A DNA stretch of 64,000 nucleotides from Deferribacter abyssi (GTDB lineage: Bacteria > Chrysiogenota > Deferribacteres > Deferribacterales > Deferribacteraceae): positions 44,941 to 108,940 of the forward strand of contig NZ_JAQNCS010000008.1 of assembly GCF_049472655.1 (NCBI RefSeq), written 5' to 3'. This document shows positions 51,484 through 60,548 of the stretch, one piece after another. The notes beneath the pieces were generated by a model. That model searched no databases and was not told the origin of the DNA. It worked only from the letters and a program-made list of their open reading frames with translations. The translations under genes and the position numbers were made by a program. The first letter of the stretch is position 1; every line of letters starts with the position of its first letter.

Positions 51484-53197
51484 CTTTCTCCTCTCCAAAA
51501 AGCATTTTCACTCGGCACGTTTCACAATAGTCTAAATACTTTCCTTTTGACTCAAATAAACCTGCTAGAGATAATTTATTTTTAACAGCACTATAACTTT
51601 TCTTGTTTCCAAAAATTTTACCACACATAGGACAAACCATGGGTTCGTCTTTATTCAAAGTGCTTAATTCAAAAAAATCATCCGCCAACAATAAACCTGG
51701 AGCAACTTCAATAGCTTCTTCAGGACACACATTTTCACATATTCTACACTGAATACAGATAGCTGGATTGTGATTCAAACTAAAATCCGTATCTTTAGCT
51801 AAGAATGCACCTATCTTGCAGTGATTTACACACGCAAGACATAGTGTGCATTTATCTTTATCTAACAATACGTTGCCAAATATATCTAATATATTGTCTT
51901 TTAATAAAATATTTCTTTTTTCAGAGTTTTCATAAAGAAACCTTATTATTGAAGCAAGCTTTTTCCTTCTACTACTAAAACTAAAATTATCATATTTAGT
52001 TTTTAAAGGGTTTTCATAATTATCTTCAGAAAAATCACTATATTTTTCAACAAATTCAATAAAAGGATAAGAACCAAAAAGAAATCTTATAAATGAATTT
52101 ACAAACTTCACTTCATTTTTATCAACAAGCTTATCATTAAGTAAATATAACTTTGCTACACCAATAGAAAACAAAAAGAGATAATGCATAACATTTAAAA
52201 ACTTTGGATCAACAGGCACTGGAAAACTATTTTTAAAATTTTTATTGTAATTACTCCACAAAAATTTCCTTATATTATCATCATCACCCAGCAAAAGTGC
52301 CACATCTTTTGGCAATTGCAAAATCTGAAAATACCTTACAAATACCTCATCGGTTAAATATCCATTTTGCATAGCTCCAGTAGGACAAACGGATATACAC
52401 CCACCACAACCTACACATAAAAGATGGTTGATTTTTATACCGTTATCATCAACATATAATGCGCCGTGTTTACATGTCTGCAAACATCGTTCGCAACCAA
52501 TATTTAGCTTTGGAGAAAACTGACAAACTTTATTTTCATGAATAACCAGTTCTTCAACCTGATACTCACCTACCTTCTCAAATATCTTAATGATATCGTC
52601 AGCACTAAATAATAAAACCCCTTGATCTGCAAACTGATCCTTCAAATCATTATTATCAGTAACAATAAAAGAAGTATTTATACTCAATTCTCTTATTTGT
52701 TTGATATGTATAGAATCAAACTCACAAACTTTTTCACATTCACCACAAAAGGTACATTTTGAAAAGTCTATATTTAAATCTAAATCAATGCATTGCTCGG
52801 GACATACCAAATAGCATTTCCCGCACCATACACATTTATCTAGATTTATTGGAGAAAAAATCTTAACATTAACAACATATTCAGGAAATCTACCAGTAAT
52901 TTCAAAATCACTTGATGTATAAAAATCATTCATCACCTTTTCTGATATATATATCAAAAAAACATTAAAAACCCCGTCATATATATCCTCAAATCTCTTT
53001 AAAAAAGCATCATCATCTGACAAAACCACAACATCAGGTTTCACCCTACAACTATAAGTTTTGACGTTTCTGTTTTCTTCTTTCAAAGCTTCAGCCGATT
53101 TTAACAAATCGAGATAATTTAGCTGATTAGAGTTAATTTCAAAATTACAAAAATTATAACTAGTTTCTATATTATTATAACGTTTTATATTTCTCAT
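51476..53197 (-). CDS. Six-cluster ferredoxin-type protein
   Basis: A 573-residue cytoplasmic protein with six [4Fe-4S] Cys groups: CVWCGKCYLVCP (122-133), CTFCGECEKVC (148-158), CERCLQTCK (about 235), CVGCGGCISVCP (about 262), CTLCLACVNHC (about 452) and CIQCRICENVCP (about 483). A further CPMCG and CETC pair near the C-terminus looks like a zinc site. The part between the groups (290-430) is helical and not recognised. It is first in the formate dehydrogenase operon and may pass electrons to a soluble partner. There is no ribosome site before the ATG. Confidence 0.85.
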   Translation of the reverse strand: MRNIKRYNNIETSYNFCNFEINSNQLNYLDLLKSAEALKEENRNVKTYSCRVKPDVVVLSDDDAFLKRFEDIYDGVFNVFLIYISEKVMNDFYTSSDFEITGRFPEYVVNVKIFSPINLDKCVWCGKCYLVCPEQCIDLDLNIDFSKCTFCGECEKVCEFDSIHIKQIRELSINTSFIVTDNNDLKDQFADQGVLLFSADDIIKIFEKVGEYQVEELVIHENKVCQFSPKLNIGCERCLQTCKHGALYVDDNGIKINHLLCVGCGGCISVCPTGAMQNGYLTDEVFVRYFQILQLPKDVALLLGDDDNIRKFLWSNYNKNFKNSFPVPVDPKFLNVMHYLFLFSIGVAKLYLLNDKLVDKNEVKFVNSFIRFLFGSYPFIEFVEKYSDFSEDNYENPLKTKYDNFSFSSRRKKLASIIRFLYENSEKRNILLKDNILDIFGNVLLDKDKCTLCLACVNHCKIGAFLAKDTDFSLNHNPAICIQCRICENVCPEEAIEVAPGLLLADDFFELSTLNKDEPMVCPMCGKIFGNKKSYSAVKNKLSLAGLFESKGKYLDYCETCRVKMLFGEEKDV

Positions 53198-53205
53198 ATA
53201 TAAAT

Positions 53206-53232
53206 ATTATAGCATTAACAAAATAATGTCAA
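53206..53232 (-). promoter_or_regulatory. Strong promoter of the formate dehydrogenase operon
   Basis: On the minus strand a perfect TTGACA (53232-53227) and a perfect extended -10 TGCTATAAT (hexamer 53211-53206) are 15 bases apart. The -10 ends only 8 bases before the start codon at 53197, so transcription would begin at or next to the ATG. Together with the absence of a Shine-Dalgarno site, this suggests a leaderless or near-leaderless mRNA. Confidence 0.68.
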
Positions 53233-53318
53233 CAATTATTTTATAATAAAGACATTTCTTTAATACTGTAAACAGTGAATACACAATGAAAACTTGCTCA
53301 TAACAAACCAACCAGCAC

Positions 53319-55409
53319 TCATTTTTTATAAAACGTTGTTATATAATCAAACTCTTTCTTGTCACCTTTAAAGCTATCCATACGTTTCAAGTAAACTTCA
53401 GCCAGATTATCCTTATATCTTTCCAAAAGTATTAAAAAATTCTTTCTGGCTCGATTAAAATTAAACGATCTATAATATGACAAACCTTCCTCGTATAGCT
53501 TGAAAAAAACATCATCAACATCTTTCACAACAACTTCATAAATATCAACCGGTTTATTTTTTCCTTTAACCCTTACAGTATCAACAAGCCTTATAGGATA
53601 GTTTTCATTTAATAGTTTCTTAGCAGACTCAGAAATTAATATTTTTGTTCCATAATATTTATTGAGCCCTTCCAATCTACTTGCTAGATTCACAGTATCA
53701 CCAATAGCAGTATAGTCAAAGCGTCGTTCAGTACCAAGATTTCCTACAACGGCATCTCCACTATTTATTCCTATACCTATATCAATATTAGGCCACCCTT
53801 TATTTCTAAAATCACAATTAAGCCTTTCTAAAAACGATATAATTTCAACAGATGATTTTACAGCCATATCGCAGTGATTTTCTAAATTTAAAGGAGCATT
53901 AAAAATTGCCATAATTGCATCGCCTATATATTTATCAAGCATACCTCTATTTTTAAGTATAATCTCAGTAGCTGGTCCCAAAAAAGAATTTAAAAGGCTA
54001 ACAAGCGACTCAGGATCCAACTCTTCTGAAATGCTTGTAAAACCTCTAATATCTGAAAAAAGAACTGTAATATCTCTCTTTTCACCACCCAATTTCAATC
54101 TATCAGGATTTTGCAGAATCTCTTCAACGAGATCCTCAGAAATATAACTACTAAACGCTTTTTTCAGATATTTACTTTTTTGCTCCACCACAAAATTTTT
54201 ATACACTTCTATAAGAACAAACGATAAAATTATTGATGAAAAAGGGTAAATAGAAGATAGCTGTAAATTATAAACATCAAACATTTTAAAGTTAAAATAA
54301 AAATAACCTAACGAAAAAATTAGTACAGCTAAAAACGAATATATACTTCTTCTAAAAGAAATTGAAATAATAACAACAACAAAAGATAGAAAAAAAATCG
54401 TAACAATATCTATCATAACCGTTTTACTATCCTTAATAAGGAAAAAATTTTGTAAAACATTTGATGCAAATGTACAGTGAATTTCCGTTCCTGGAAAATT
54501 TGAATCAACAGGTGTAGCCTGAAAATCACCAACACCAGTTTCTGTTATTCCAAGGAAAACCAATTTATCTTTCAATAAATTTTTTTCAACTTTCCCTTCA
54601 ATAACATCAGCAGCTGAAACAGTCACTATCCCCCCTTTTGGTCCATAAAAATTTACTAGAATACTTCCATCCATATCTACCGGAATAGATTTTTTCCCTA
54701 AAAACAATTTGTTTATACCAAACCTATCCACATAAAGCATTATTTCTTCATCAAGATAATGAGATAAAGCTGAAAGTGCCAATGATGGCATAATAAAACC
54801 ATTAAAATCAGCTACAATATAAACCCTTCTTAAAATTCCATCTTTATCAGGAAAAACAGAAAAAAAACCTTTAGAATAGGCTCCCTCTGCAATTTCATCA
54901 ATATTTGTTTCAGCACTCTTAAATGATAAAAGAGGTAATTTATCTACATCCTCAAGTAAGTTTATGTTTTCAATTGAAAAATCAGGTAATCTCTCCATAG
55001 AAGCTTCAGCTTCTCCCTCACTTATTGTTTCCCTAAAAAAATAACCTAATATTACGTTCTGTTCTCTATAAATTGCTTTTGATAAGGCAGCATCTGATTC
55101 TAAAGTAGATGGTTCAGAAAAAACAATATCCAATGCAATGGTTTTAACACCATAATCGTTTAGTCTATCAATCAAATTAGCAATTAATTTTCTATCCCAG
55201 GGCCACCTACCATATTTATCAATACTTTTACCATCAATAGCAACAAGTAGAATTTTGTCAGATGCTTTTTTAAAACCTCTTAATCTGAATTTACTATCTT
55301 CCAACTTCGTATCTATGCTATTCAAAAAATCAAATTGACTATAATATAAAAAATAAACAAAAAATGAAACGGCAGCAGCAATAAAAAAATAAACAACTTT
55401 TTTCAGCAT
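53319..55409 (-). CDS. CHASE2-domain adenylate cyclase
   Basis: A 696-residue membrane cyclase. A first helix (residues 5-22) leads to an extracellular CHASE2 domain (about 40-330; ILLVAIDGKSIDKYGRWPWDR, KTIALDIVFSEPS, VFLGITETGVGD), then three helices (about 335-415) and a class III cyclase domain (ITVLFSDIRGFTSISEEL with the metal Asp, MLDKYIGDAIMAIF, TAIGDTVNLASRLEGLN). The substrate-selecting Lys and Asp and transition-state Asn/Arg are present, so ATP to cAMP is likely. It follows the FecR-TPR gene by 27 bases, a common partner of CHASE2 cyclases. Confidence 0.93.
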   Translation of the reverse strand: MLKKVVYFFIAAAVSFFVYFLYYSQFDFLNSIDTKLEDSKFRLRGFKKASDKILLVAIDGKSIDKYGRWPWDRKLIANLIDRLNDYGVKTIALDIVFSEPSTLESDAALSKAIYREQNVILGYFFRETISEGEAEASMERLPDFSIENINLLEDVDKLPLLSFKSAETNIDEIAEGAYSKGFFSVFPDKDGILRRVYIVADFNGFIMPSLALSALSHYLDEEIMLYVDRFGINKLFLGKKSIPVDMDGSILVNFYGPKGGIVTVSAADVIEGKVEKNLLKDKLVFLGITETGVGDFQATPVDSNFPGTEIHCTFASNVLQNFFLIKDSKTVMIDIVTIFFLSFVVVIISISFRRSIYSFLAVLIFSLGYFYFNFKMFDVYNLQLSSIYPFSSIILSFVLIEVYKNFVVEQKSKYLKKAFSSYISEDLVEEILQNPDRLKLGGEKRDITVLFSDIRGFTSISEELDPESLVSLLNSFLGPATEIILKNRGMLDKYIGDAIMAIFNAPLNLENHCDMAVKSSVEIISFLERLNCDFRNKGWPNIDIGIGINSGDAVVGNLGTERRFDYTAIGDTVNLASRLEGLNKYYGTKILISESAKKLLNENYPIRLVDTVRVKGKNKPVDIYEVVVKDVDDVFFKLYEEGLSYYRSFNFNRARKNFLILLERYKDNLAEVYLKRMDSFKGDKKEFDYITTFYKK

Positions 55410-55436
55410 ATTTCTCTCTAGTTCATATTATATTAA

Positions 55437-56468
55437 CTAATTTTTATCCTGTATCATATTGAGTATAACATTTACTGTAGAAGTAAAACGTCCATTAGGA
55501 AATTCTTCTTTATACTTATTAAAATATTTTTTACATTTTATATAATCTTTTTGTTCATAAGCAATAAATCCCATTTGAAATATGGCATATTCATAATAGA
55601 TTGTATCTTTATAACTCATTAAGATATTTGATAAATATTTTTTTGCAGAACTCAAATCATTTATAAATTTTGACATAATAATAGATTTTTTATATAGTGC
55701 CTCTGCCTTAAAATCATGTGATTTTGCAAATAAATACGCATAATCCAATGATTTTATAGCCTCATCATACTTTTTCGCATCAGCCAAATAACTAGCATAA
55801 TTGATATTCCATCTAGCAATAATATCAGGCAATCTTTCACTTTTCTCTAAATCATCTGGTATTTTAAAATCTGTAATCGAAAGTAACGTCTGAAACATTT
55901 CTTTAAGTTTTTCATCATCTTCATACCTTACAGGTTCAAGAGGTATGATACCTTTAGAAGCTTGAGTCATTTCACCCTTCCTTGTACTTACCGAGCCATT
56001 ATCCGTTAAAATATTTACCACACCTTCATCAGTAAAAACACACAAAGCTTCGCTATTTGAATATGCAATAAACTCAGTACCCTTTACCCCTGCAACAGCA
56101 CCAGCCGATGAGATAGAGTATTTATTCTTTGGTTTTAGTTTTGAAACAATAGATCGAATACTCCCTTTTTTTAATTCAATTTCTGTGTTACTACTACGCT
56201 TGTCTGTCTTTTTAAGGATAACTTCACTATTTGGTGAAATAACAAAAATTGTTTTATTTCTCATAAAAATCGACAAAGACGATCTAGAATCAGTAATAAT
56301 CTTATCACCAACATACACTTTTTTTCTTTTACGAGCTACCTTGCCATTAATTAAAGGAGTACCTTTTAATTCACTAATTTTCCCAAAATATATTTTTATT
56401 GCTAAAGAATTATTAGGAACTAATAGTGTTATTGTTATCAACAAAAAAAGCATTACTTTTTTGTGCAT
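55437..56468 (-). CDS. FecR-domain and TPR-like periplasmic protein
   Basis: A 343-residue exported protein. The signal peptide is VMLFLLITITLLVPNNSLA. Then a FecR domain (about 25-165; SELKGTPLING, VGDKIITDSRSSLSIFM, AGVKGTEFIAYS) and TPR-like helices (about 225-343; YDEAIKSLDYAYLFAK, DYIKCKKYFNKYKEEFP). GGGAGG lies 10 bases before the ATG at 56468. It may pass an outside signal to the CHASE2 cyclase downstream. It overlaps the ROK gene end by 56 bases. Confidence 0.88.
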   Translation of the reverse strand: MHKKVMLFLLITITLLVPNNSLAIKIYFGKISELKGTPLINGKVARKRKKVYVGDKIITDSRSSLSIFMRNKTIFVISPNSEVILKKTDKRSSNTEIELKKGSIRSIVSKLKPKNKYSISSAGAVAGVKGTEFIAYSNSEALCVFTDEGVVNILTDNGSVSTRKGEMTQASKGIIPLEPVRYEDDEKLKEMFQTLLSITDFKIPDDLEKSERLPDIIARWNINYASYLADAKKYDEAIKSLDYAYLFAKSHDFKAEALYKKSIIMSKFINDLSSAKKYLSNILMSYKDTIYYEYAIFQMGFIAYEQKDYIKCKKYFNKYKEEFPNGRFTSTVNVILNMIQDKN

Positions 56469-57330
56469 AGTAAAATCCTCCCAAAAGGGCTGCATCATTC
56501 TTCAAACTAGTAATATTTATTATAACATTTTTTTTATAAGGAGGATATATTTTTGAATTAAAAAAATTTATTAAATCCTTAAAAAAAATATCACCGAAAT
56601 GCGATATCCCTCCGCCAATAACAATATTGTTTACATAGATAACATTCAAAACAGACACCAAGCCCATTGAAAGATAATGAGCAAATTGTTTAAATGTTAA
56701 TACAGCTATAAGTTTTCCCTGTTTAGCTTCAGAATAAACTTTATTTAACGTACTTTTTTTTGTCCCACCCAAAATCTCATAGGTATTAAGTATACCATTC
56801 TTGCCACAATATGTTTCTAAACACCCTTTATTACCACATCTACAAGGTCTTCCATCATTTTCAATAATTATATGTCCTATCTCTGCCACAGAGAACTGGG
56901 TTCTTAGCAGCTTTCCATTAACAATCAAACCACCTCCAACCCCTGTTCCTATAGTAACCATAAGCATACTTGAACTACTTTTTCTAAAGGTGTAATATTC
57001 ACCAATAGCTGCAAGATTAGCATCATTTTCTATTAAAACATTCCCTAAATCTAAATCTTTTACCAAATCTTTATTTGTGAGATAATCAATATTTGGTGCA
57101 TATACAATTTTATTTTTATTATAATCAATGACTGCTGGTAAACCTAAAACCACGGTATTTACTCTTTTTAACGTTTTAACACGAATCAATGAAATTAATT
57201 CATTGTAATTTGAGGGTGTTTTAATAATCTCCTTATTCAAAATTACTCTTCTATTATTAAAAACAGCATACTTAGTATTTGTACCACCGATGTCAAACAC
57301 AGCAACTTCACCAATTTTAGTATTTACCAC
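56413..57330 (-). CDS. ROK-family sugar kinase (glucokinase-like)
   Basis: A 305-residue ROK protein without a DNA-binding domain, so a kinase rather than a repressor. It has VFDIGGTNTKYAVF (ATP), IENDANLAAIGE, TIGTGVGGGLIVNGK, EIGHIII with the catalytic/metal Glu-His, and the zinc site CRCGNKGCLETYCG. Glucose or N-acetyl sugars are the usual substrates; the substrate cannot be told here. The C-terminal 20 residues run into the next gene in another frame. It leads the ROK-FecR-cyclase run. Confidence 0.92.
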   Translation of the reverse strand: MVNTKIGEVAVFDIGGTNTKYAVFNNRRVILNKEIIKTPSNYNELISLIRVKTLKRVNTVVLGLPAVIDYNKNKIVYAPNIDYLTNKDLVKDLDLGNVLIENDANLAAIGEYYTFRKSSSSMLMVTIGTGVGGGLIVNGKLLRTQFSVAEIGHIIIENDGRPCRCGNKGCLETYCGKNGILNTYEILGGTKKSTLNKVYSEAKQGKLIAVLTFKQFAHYLSMGLVSVLNVIYVNNIVIGGGISHFGDIFFKDLINFFNSKIYPPYKKNVIINITSLKNDAALLGGFYYAQKSNAFFVDNNNTISS

Positions 57331-57496
57331 AGATAACTCCTATAAAATAATCCTAAGTAATACATATTAACAATAATGTATTAAATTTAACAGCAAATAA
57401 CAAAACTTTTACTGAAATTATCACTTATTACATTGACCCATTTCAGGTTTCTTATTCGTTTTTGTAGGATACTATAAACAAACATAAAATTGTTAT

Positions 57497-58522
57497 TTAA
57501 GAATACCATGGGAATTTTTTTTCAAACTCCTTCCTCTCACCAGGATCAAAATTCATCAACTTATCCCATATTTCTTTTTGTTCCATACAAAAATATATAA
57601 AAACATTCTTCCAATAACTCCTAATTTTTTCAATGACAAACCTTAACATACTAACCCTTAACCCCTTGAAATACCTCATTTTTCCATCACCTGCTACAAT
57701 AAAATTATTTTCAAAAAGTATCGTATCATCAAATTTCTCTCTAACTCTTTCATACAATTCAGGAATAAACCTAAAGGTAGAAACACTAATAAATTCTACC
57801 GACCGTTCAGGTATATTTTCAAAAAGCATTTCAATCACATCTGCATACCCTTTTTCAAAATTATCATAATAAATTAAAGGATCAAAATGAAAAGACACTT
57901 TAAAACCAGCTTCAGCACATGTCTTTGCAGCATTTATTCTTTCTAACAATGTGGTAGTTCTAATCTCTTCTCTTTTAATAATAAAATCTGGATTTAAACT
58001 CCAAGATACAACAATATTCTTAGGATTTAAATTTAACAAATTATCGATATTTTTCGATTTTGTTTTAAACTCAAATTGTATATTTTCAAGATGATTTACA
58101 ATATCAGCATAAAATTTCGAAAACTCAAAAATGTTATCAAGGGCTAAACTATCTGATAACTCTCCAGTACCAAGCCTAAATCTGCCTTTACTATTAAGTT
58201 CTAAAATCTCTTTTTCAACAACCTCTAAATTTGAGTATATTTTTATATATTCGTGATTAAGATACACCTGTAAAATACAATACTTGCAATCATAAGGACA
58301 ACCTTCTATAGCATCAACCACTTGATAATTACAACATCTATAATTTTTTGTTGCTGGACAAGGATGTACAAATTTGTTTAAACTACTAGTTATAAAAATA
58401 TTACTTTTCACGTCTTCAATATCATTGTAATCTTTTTCAGAAATAATCTCAAAAGGGATACCCTTCCTCTCAATAACCTTCACTGGCAGTGAATTCAACG
58501 ATGCTTTATCAACATAAATCAT
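57497..58522 (-). CDS. Spore-photoproduct-lyase-like radical SAM protein
   Basis: A 341-residue radical SAM enzyme. The cluster motif C-x3-C-x2-C is in EGCPYDCKYCILQVYLN, followed by TGELSDSLALDN, FEFKTKSKNIDNLL, VSWSLNP and FHFDPLIYYDNF, which are marks of the spore photoproduct lyase family. In sporeformers that enzyme repairs UV thymine dimers of the spore type. No sign of sporulation is seen here, so the substrate may differ. It overlaps the upstream 270-aa gene by 14 bases. Confidence 0.88.
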   Translation of the reverse strand: MIYVDKASLNSLPVKVIERKGIPFEIISEKDYNDIEDVKSNIFITSSLNKFVHPCPATKNYRCCNYQVVDAIEGCPYDCKYCILQVYLNHEYIKIYSNLEVVEKEILELNSKGRFRLGTGELSDSLALDNIFEFSKFYADIVNHLENIQFEFKTKSKNIDNLLNLNPKNIVVSWSLNPDFIIKREEIRTTTLLERINAAKTCAEAGFKVSFHFDPLIYYDNFEKGYADVIEMLFENIPERSVEFISVSTFRFIPELYERVREKFDDTILFENNFIVAGDGKMRYFKGLRVSMLRFVIEKIRSYWKNVFIYFCMEQKEIWDKLMNFDPGERKEFEKKFPWYS

Positions 58523-59321
58523 AATTCTTTAATTCTTCAAAAAATAATTCAATTTTATCTCTGTTATTTTTAATTGTTTCTATTTTCATGATAAGTTCTT
58601 CAGTATCTGAAAATTTCAAGTTCAATAGAAATTCACAAGTTTCAAAATTTGATACAGGTATAATCTTTATGCCTTTACCAAAAGATTTCTGTAATTGATC
58701 TAAAGAAACCAAGACGTTATAATATTGCTTATTTCTATTTTTTCTTATTTCTTCAAAATATTCTTTGTCATAATAATCTATATTAATAAACCTTGAATAA
58801 TCATACAAAAAATTAAGCAATTTTCTAAAATCTCCAACAGAAGGCGTCTCTTTTTTAATATAATCTAAAACTATTGATTTCAAATTTTCTTCTAACCTTA
58901 AAAATAATGATATGTATTTTAAAGTTATTTTTTTAACAACTATATAACTTTTAAATTCATCTGTAAGGCTCAATATATTCTTTAAAACCTCAAAATTTCT
59001 TTTACCTTTTACACCTTTTTCTTTAAAAATTTTTATTCTATCAATATTACATTTATAATTTTCTGCAATTTTTAAAATATTTGCCAACTCAATCAAACTT
59101 ATATCAGAATACAAAGAAGTAGAAAAAGATAAAACATCTTCAAAGGATTCAAAATCTTCCAAAAAAACATCTCCTCCCTCATATTCATAATTATTTAGCT
59201 GATAATACATATTATCAACTCTCGCAATTATAGGGGGATAAACAGAGTTATCACTCCTTTTGTATAACCAGTTGAAGCTATTTTTATCAATCTGCCTATC
59301 AAAATTAGTAATATACTTCAC
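58509..59321 (-). CDS. Unknown protein with possible ParB-like helical region
   Basis: A 270-residue protein I do not firmly recognise. It is rich in Lys, Glu, Tyr and Phe. Residues 75-180 (SLIELANILKIAENYKCN, then ILSLTDEFKSYIVVKKITLKYISLFLRLEE and GDFRKLLNFLYDY) resemble the helix-turn-helix plus following helices of ParB/Spo0J proteins, where a short 'select, then abandon after l-l-x-L' order is seen. The ParB N-terminal CTPase box is absent. The gene lies 21 bases after ftsY and overlaps the radical SAM gene, whose helper it may be. Confidence 0.55.
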   Translation of the reverse strand: MKYITNFDRQIDKNSFNWLYKRSDNSVYPPIIARVDNMYYQLNNYEYEGGDVFLEDFESFEDVLSFSTSLYSDISLIELANILKIAENYKCNIDRIKIFKEKGVKGKRNFEVLKNILSLTDEFKSYIVVKKITLKYISLFLRLEENLKSIVLDYIKKETPSVGDFRKLLNFLYDYSRFINIDYYDKEYFEEIRKNRNKQYYNVLVSLDQLQKSFGKGIKIIPVSNFETCEFLLNLKFSDTEELIMKIETIKNNRDKIELFFEELKNYDLC

Positions 59322-59342
59322 TTTTCAATCACACCTGAACAC

Positions 59343-60467
59343 TTATGTGACATTCCTACTATTAGTCTCAAAAAGAGCATCTACAAAAGTCTGAGCATTA
59401 AAAGGCTTTAAATCATCTATCTTTTCACCAAACCCAATAAACTTTACAGGTATTTTTAACTCATCTACAATACCCACAATCACTCCACCTTTAGCAGTCC
59501 CGTCAAGTTTTGTAAGTACGATCCCAGTAACACCCACAGCTTCACTAAAAATCTTTGCTTGATTAACAGCGTTTTGACCTGATGTTGCGTCTAAAACCAA
59601 CAATATCTCATGTGGAGCTTCAGGTATCTCTTTTTTTATAACTCTAACAATTTTTTTAAGTTCATTCATAAGATTAAACTTTGTATGTAGTCTTCCTGCT
59701 GTATCGGCAATCAACACATCAACACCTTTTGACTTAGCAGATACTACAGCATCATAAATAACTGCAGCTGGATCACTGCCTTCTTTCTGTTTTATCAAAT
59801 GCACCCCCACTCTATCAGCCCAAACTTGCAACTGATCAATAGCCGCAGCTCTAAACGTGTCTCCAGCAGCCAAAACGGTCTTCAACCCATTATCCTTAAA
59901 CATTTTTGCAAGTTTTGCTATAGTAGTAGTTTTACCTACCCCATTTACTCCTACTACAAGTATAACGTATGGTTTTTCATCGACCTGTTTCAAAGAATTA
60001 TCCAAACTCAAAATATTTAAAATCTTACTTTTAATTGAATTTTTCAGTTCCTCTGGATTTTTTAAAACTTTTCTAGAAACTTCTTCTCTAACCTCATCGA
60101 TAATTTTCAAAGTAGTGTTAACTCCCACATCTGAAGTAACAAATAATTCTTCCAATTCTTCTAATAAATCTTCATCTATCTCTTTTTTACCTAAAAATAT
60201 GGTCTCAATTCCACCAACAAGCTTATCAGAAGTTTTACTTAAACCTTTCTTTAAGCGTTTAAAAAAAGATTGGCTCTCATCTTCATTTTTTGATGTATCT
60301 ATTTCTTGAACAACATCTCTTTCAAAAGCTTTTATCAACTCTTCAGAATGAGAATCTCCCTTATCCTCTACATTTTCATCTAATAATTCTTCAGACTCTA
60401 GAACTTCAGTTTTTTTCTCCTCTATTTTTTCAGATTTCTTCTTCTTAAAAATATTAAAAAAACCCAT
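59343..60467 (-). CDS. ftsY: FtsY, signal recognition particle receptor
   Basis: FtsY is the SRP receptor that targets membrane proteins during translation. The 374-residue protein has an acidic N-terminal A region (1-80, KKKSEKIEEKKTEVLESEE), an N domain, and the GTPase domain with GVNGVGKTTTIAKL (P-loop), DTFRAAAIDQL, DTAGRLHTK and LTKLDGTAKGG. Length is typical of a full FtsY. It follows smc by 81 bases; the smc-ftsY order is common. Confidence 0.97.
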   Translation of the reverse strand: MGFFNIFKKKKSEKIEEKKTEVLESEELLDENVEDKGDSHSEELIKAFERDVVQEIDTSKNEDESQSFFKRLKKGLSKTSDKLVGGIETIFLGKKEIDEDLLEELEELFVTSDVGVNTTLKIIDEVREEVSRKVLKNPEELKNSIKSKILNILSLDNSLKQVDEKPYVILVVGVNGVGKTTTIAKLAKMFKDNGLKTVLAAGDTFRAAAIDQLQVWADRVGVHLIKQKEGSDPAAVIYDAVVSAKSKGVDVLIADTAGRLHTKFNLMNELKKIVRVIKKEIPEAPHEILLVLDATSGQNAVNQAKIFSEAVGVTGIVLTKLDGTAKGGVIVGIVDELKIPVKFIGFGEKIDDLKPFNAQTFVDALFETNSRNVT

Positions 60468-60548
60468 AACCTCTACTCCTTAATACTTTTTCCTTTCTTT
60501 ATTTAAAACTTATCCTAATTATTTTTTCCAAAAACATTAATTACAAAT

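Noticed and set aside
59857..60309. Plus-strand open frame of 150 residues over ftsY
   Set aside because: It is antisense to the conserved FtsY GTPase and N domains and shows no coding features of its own.
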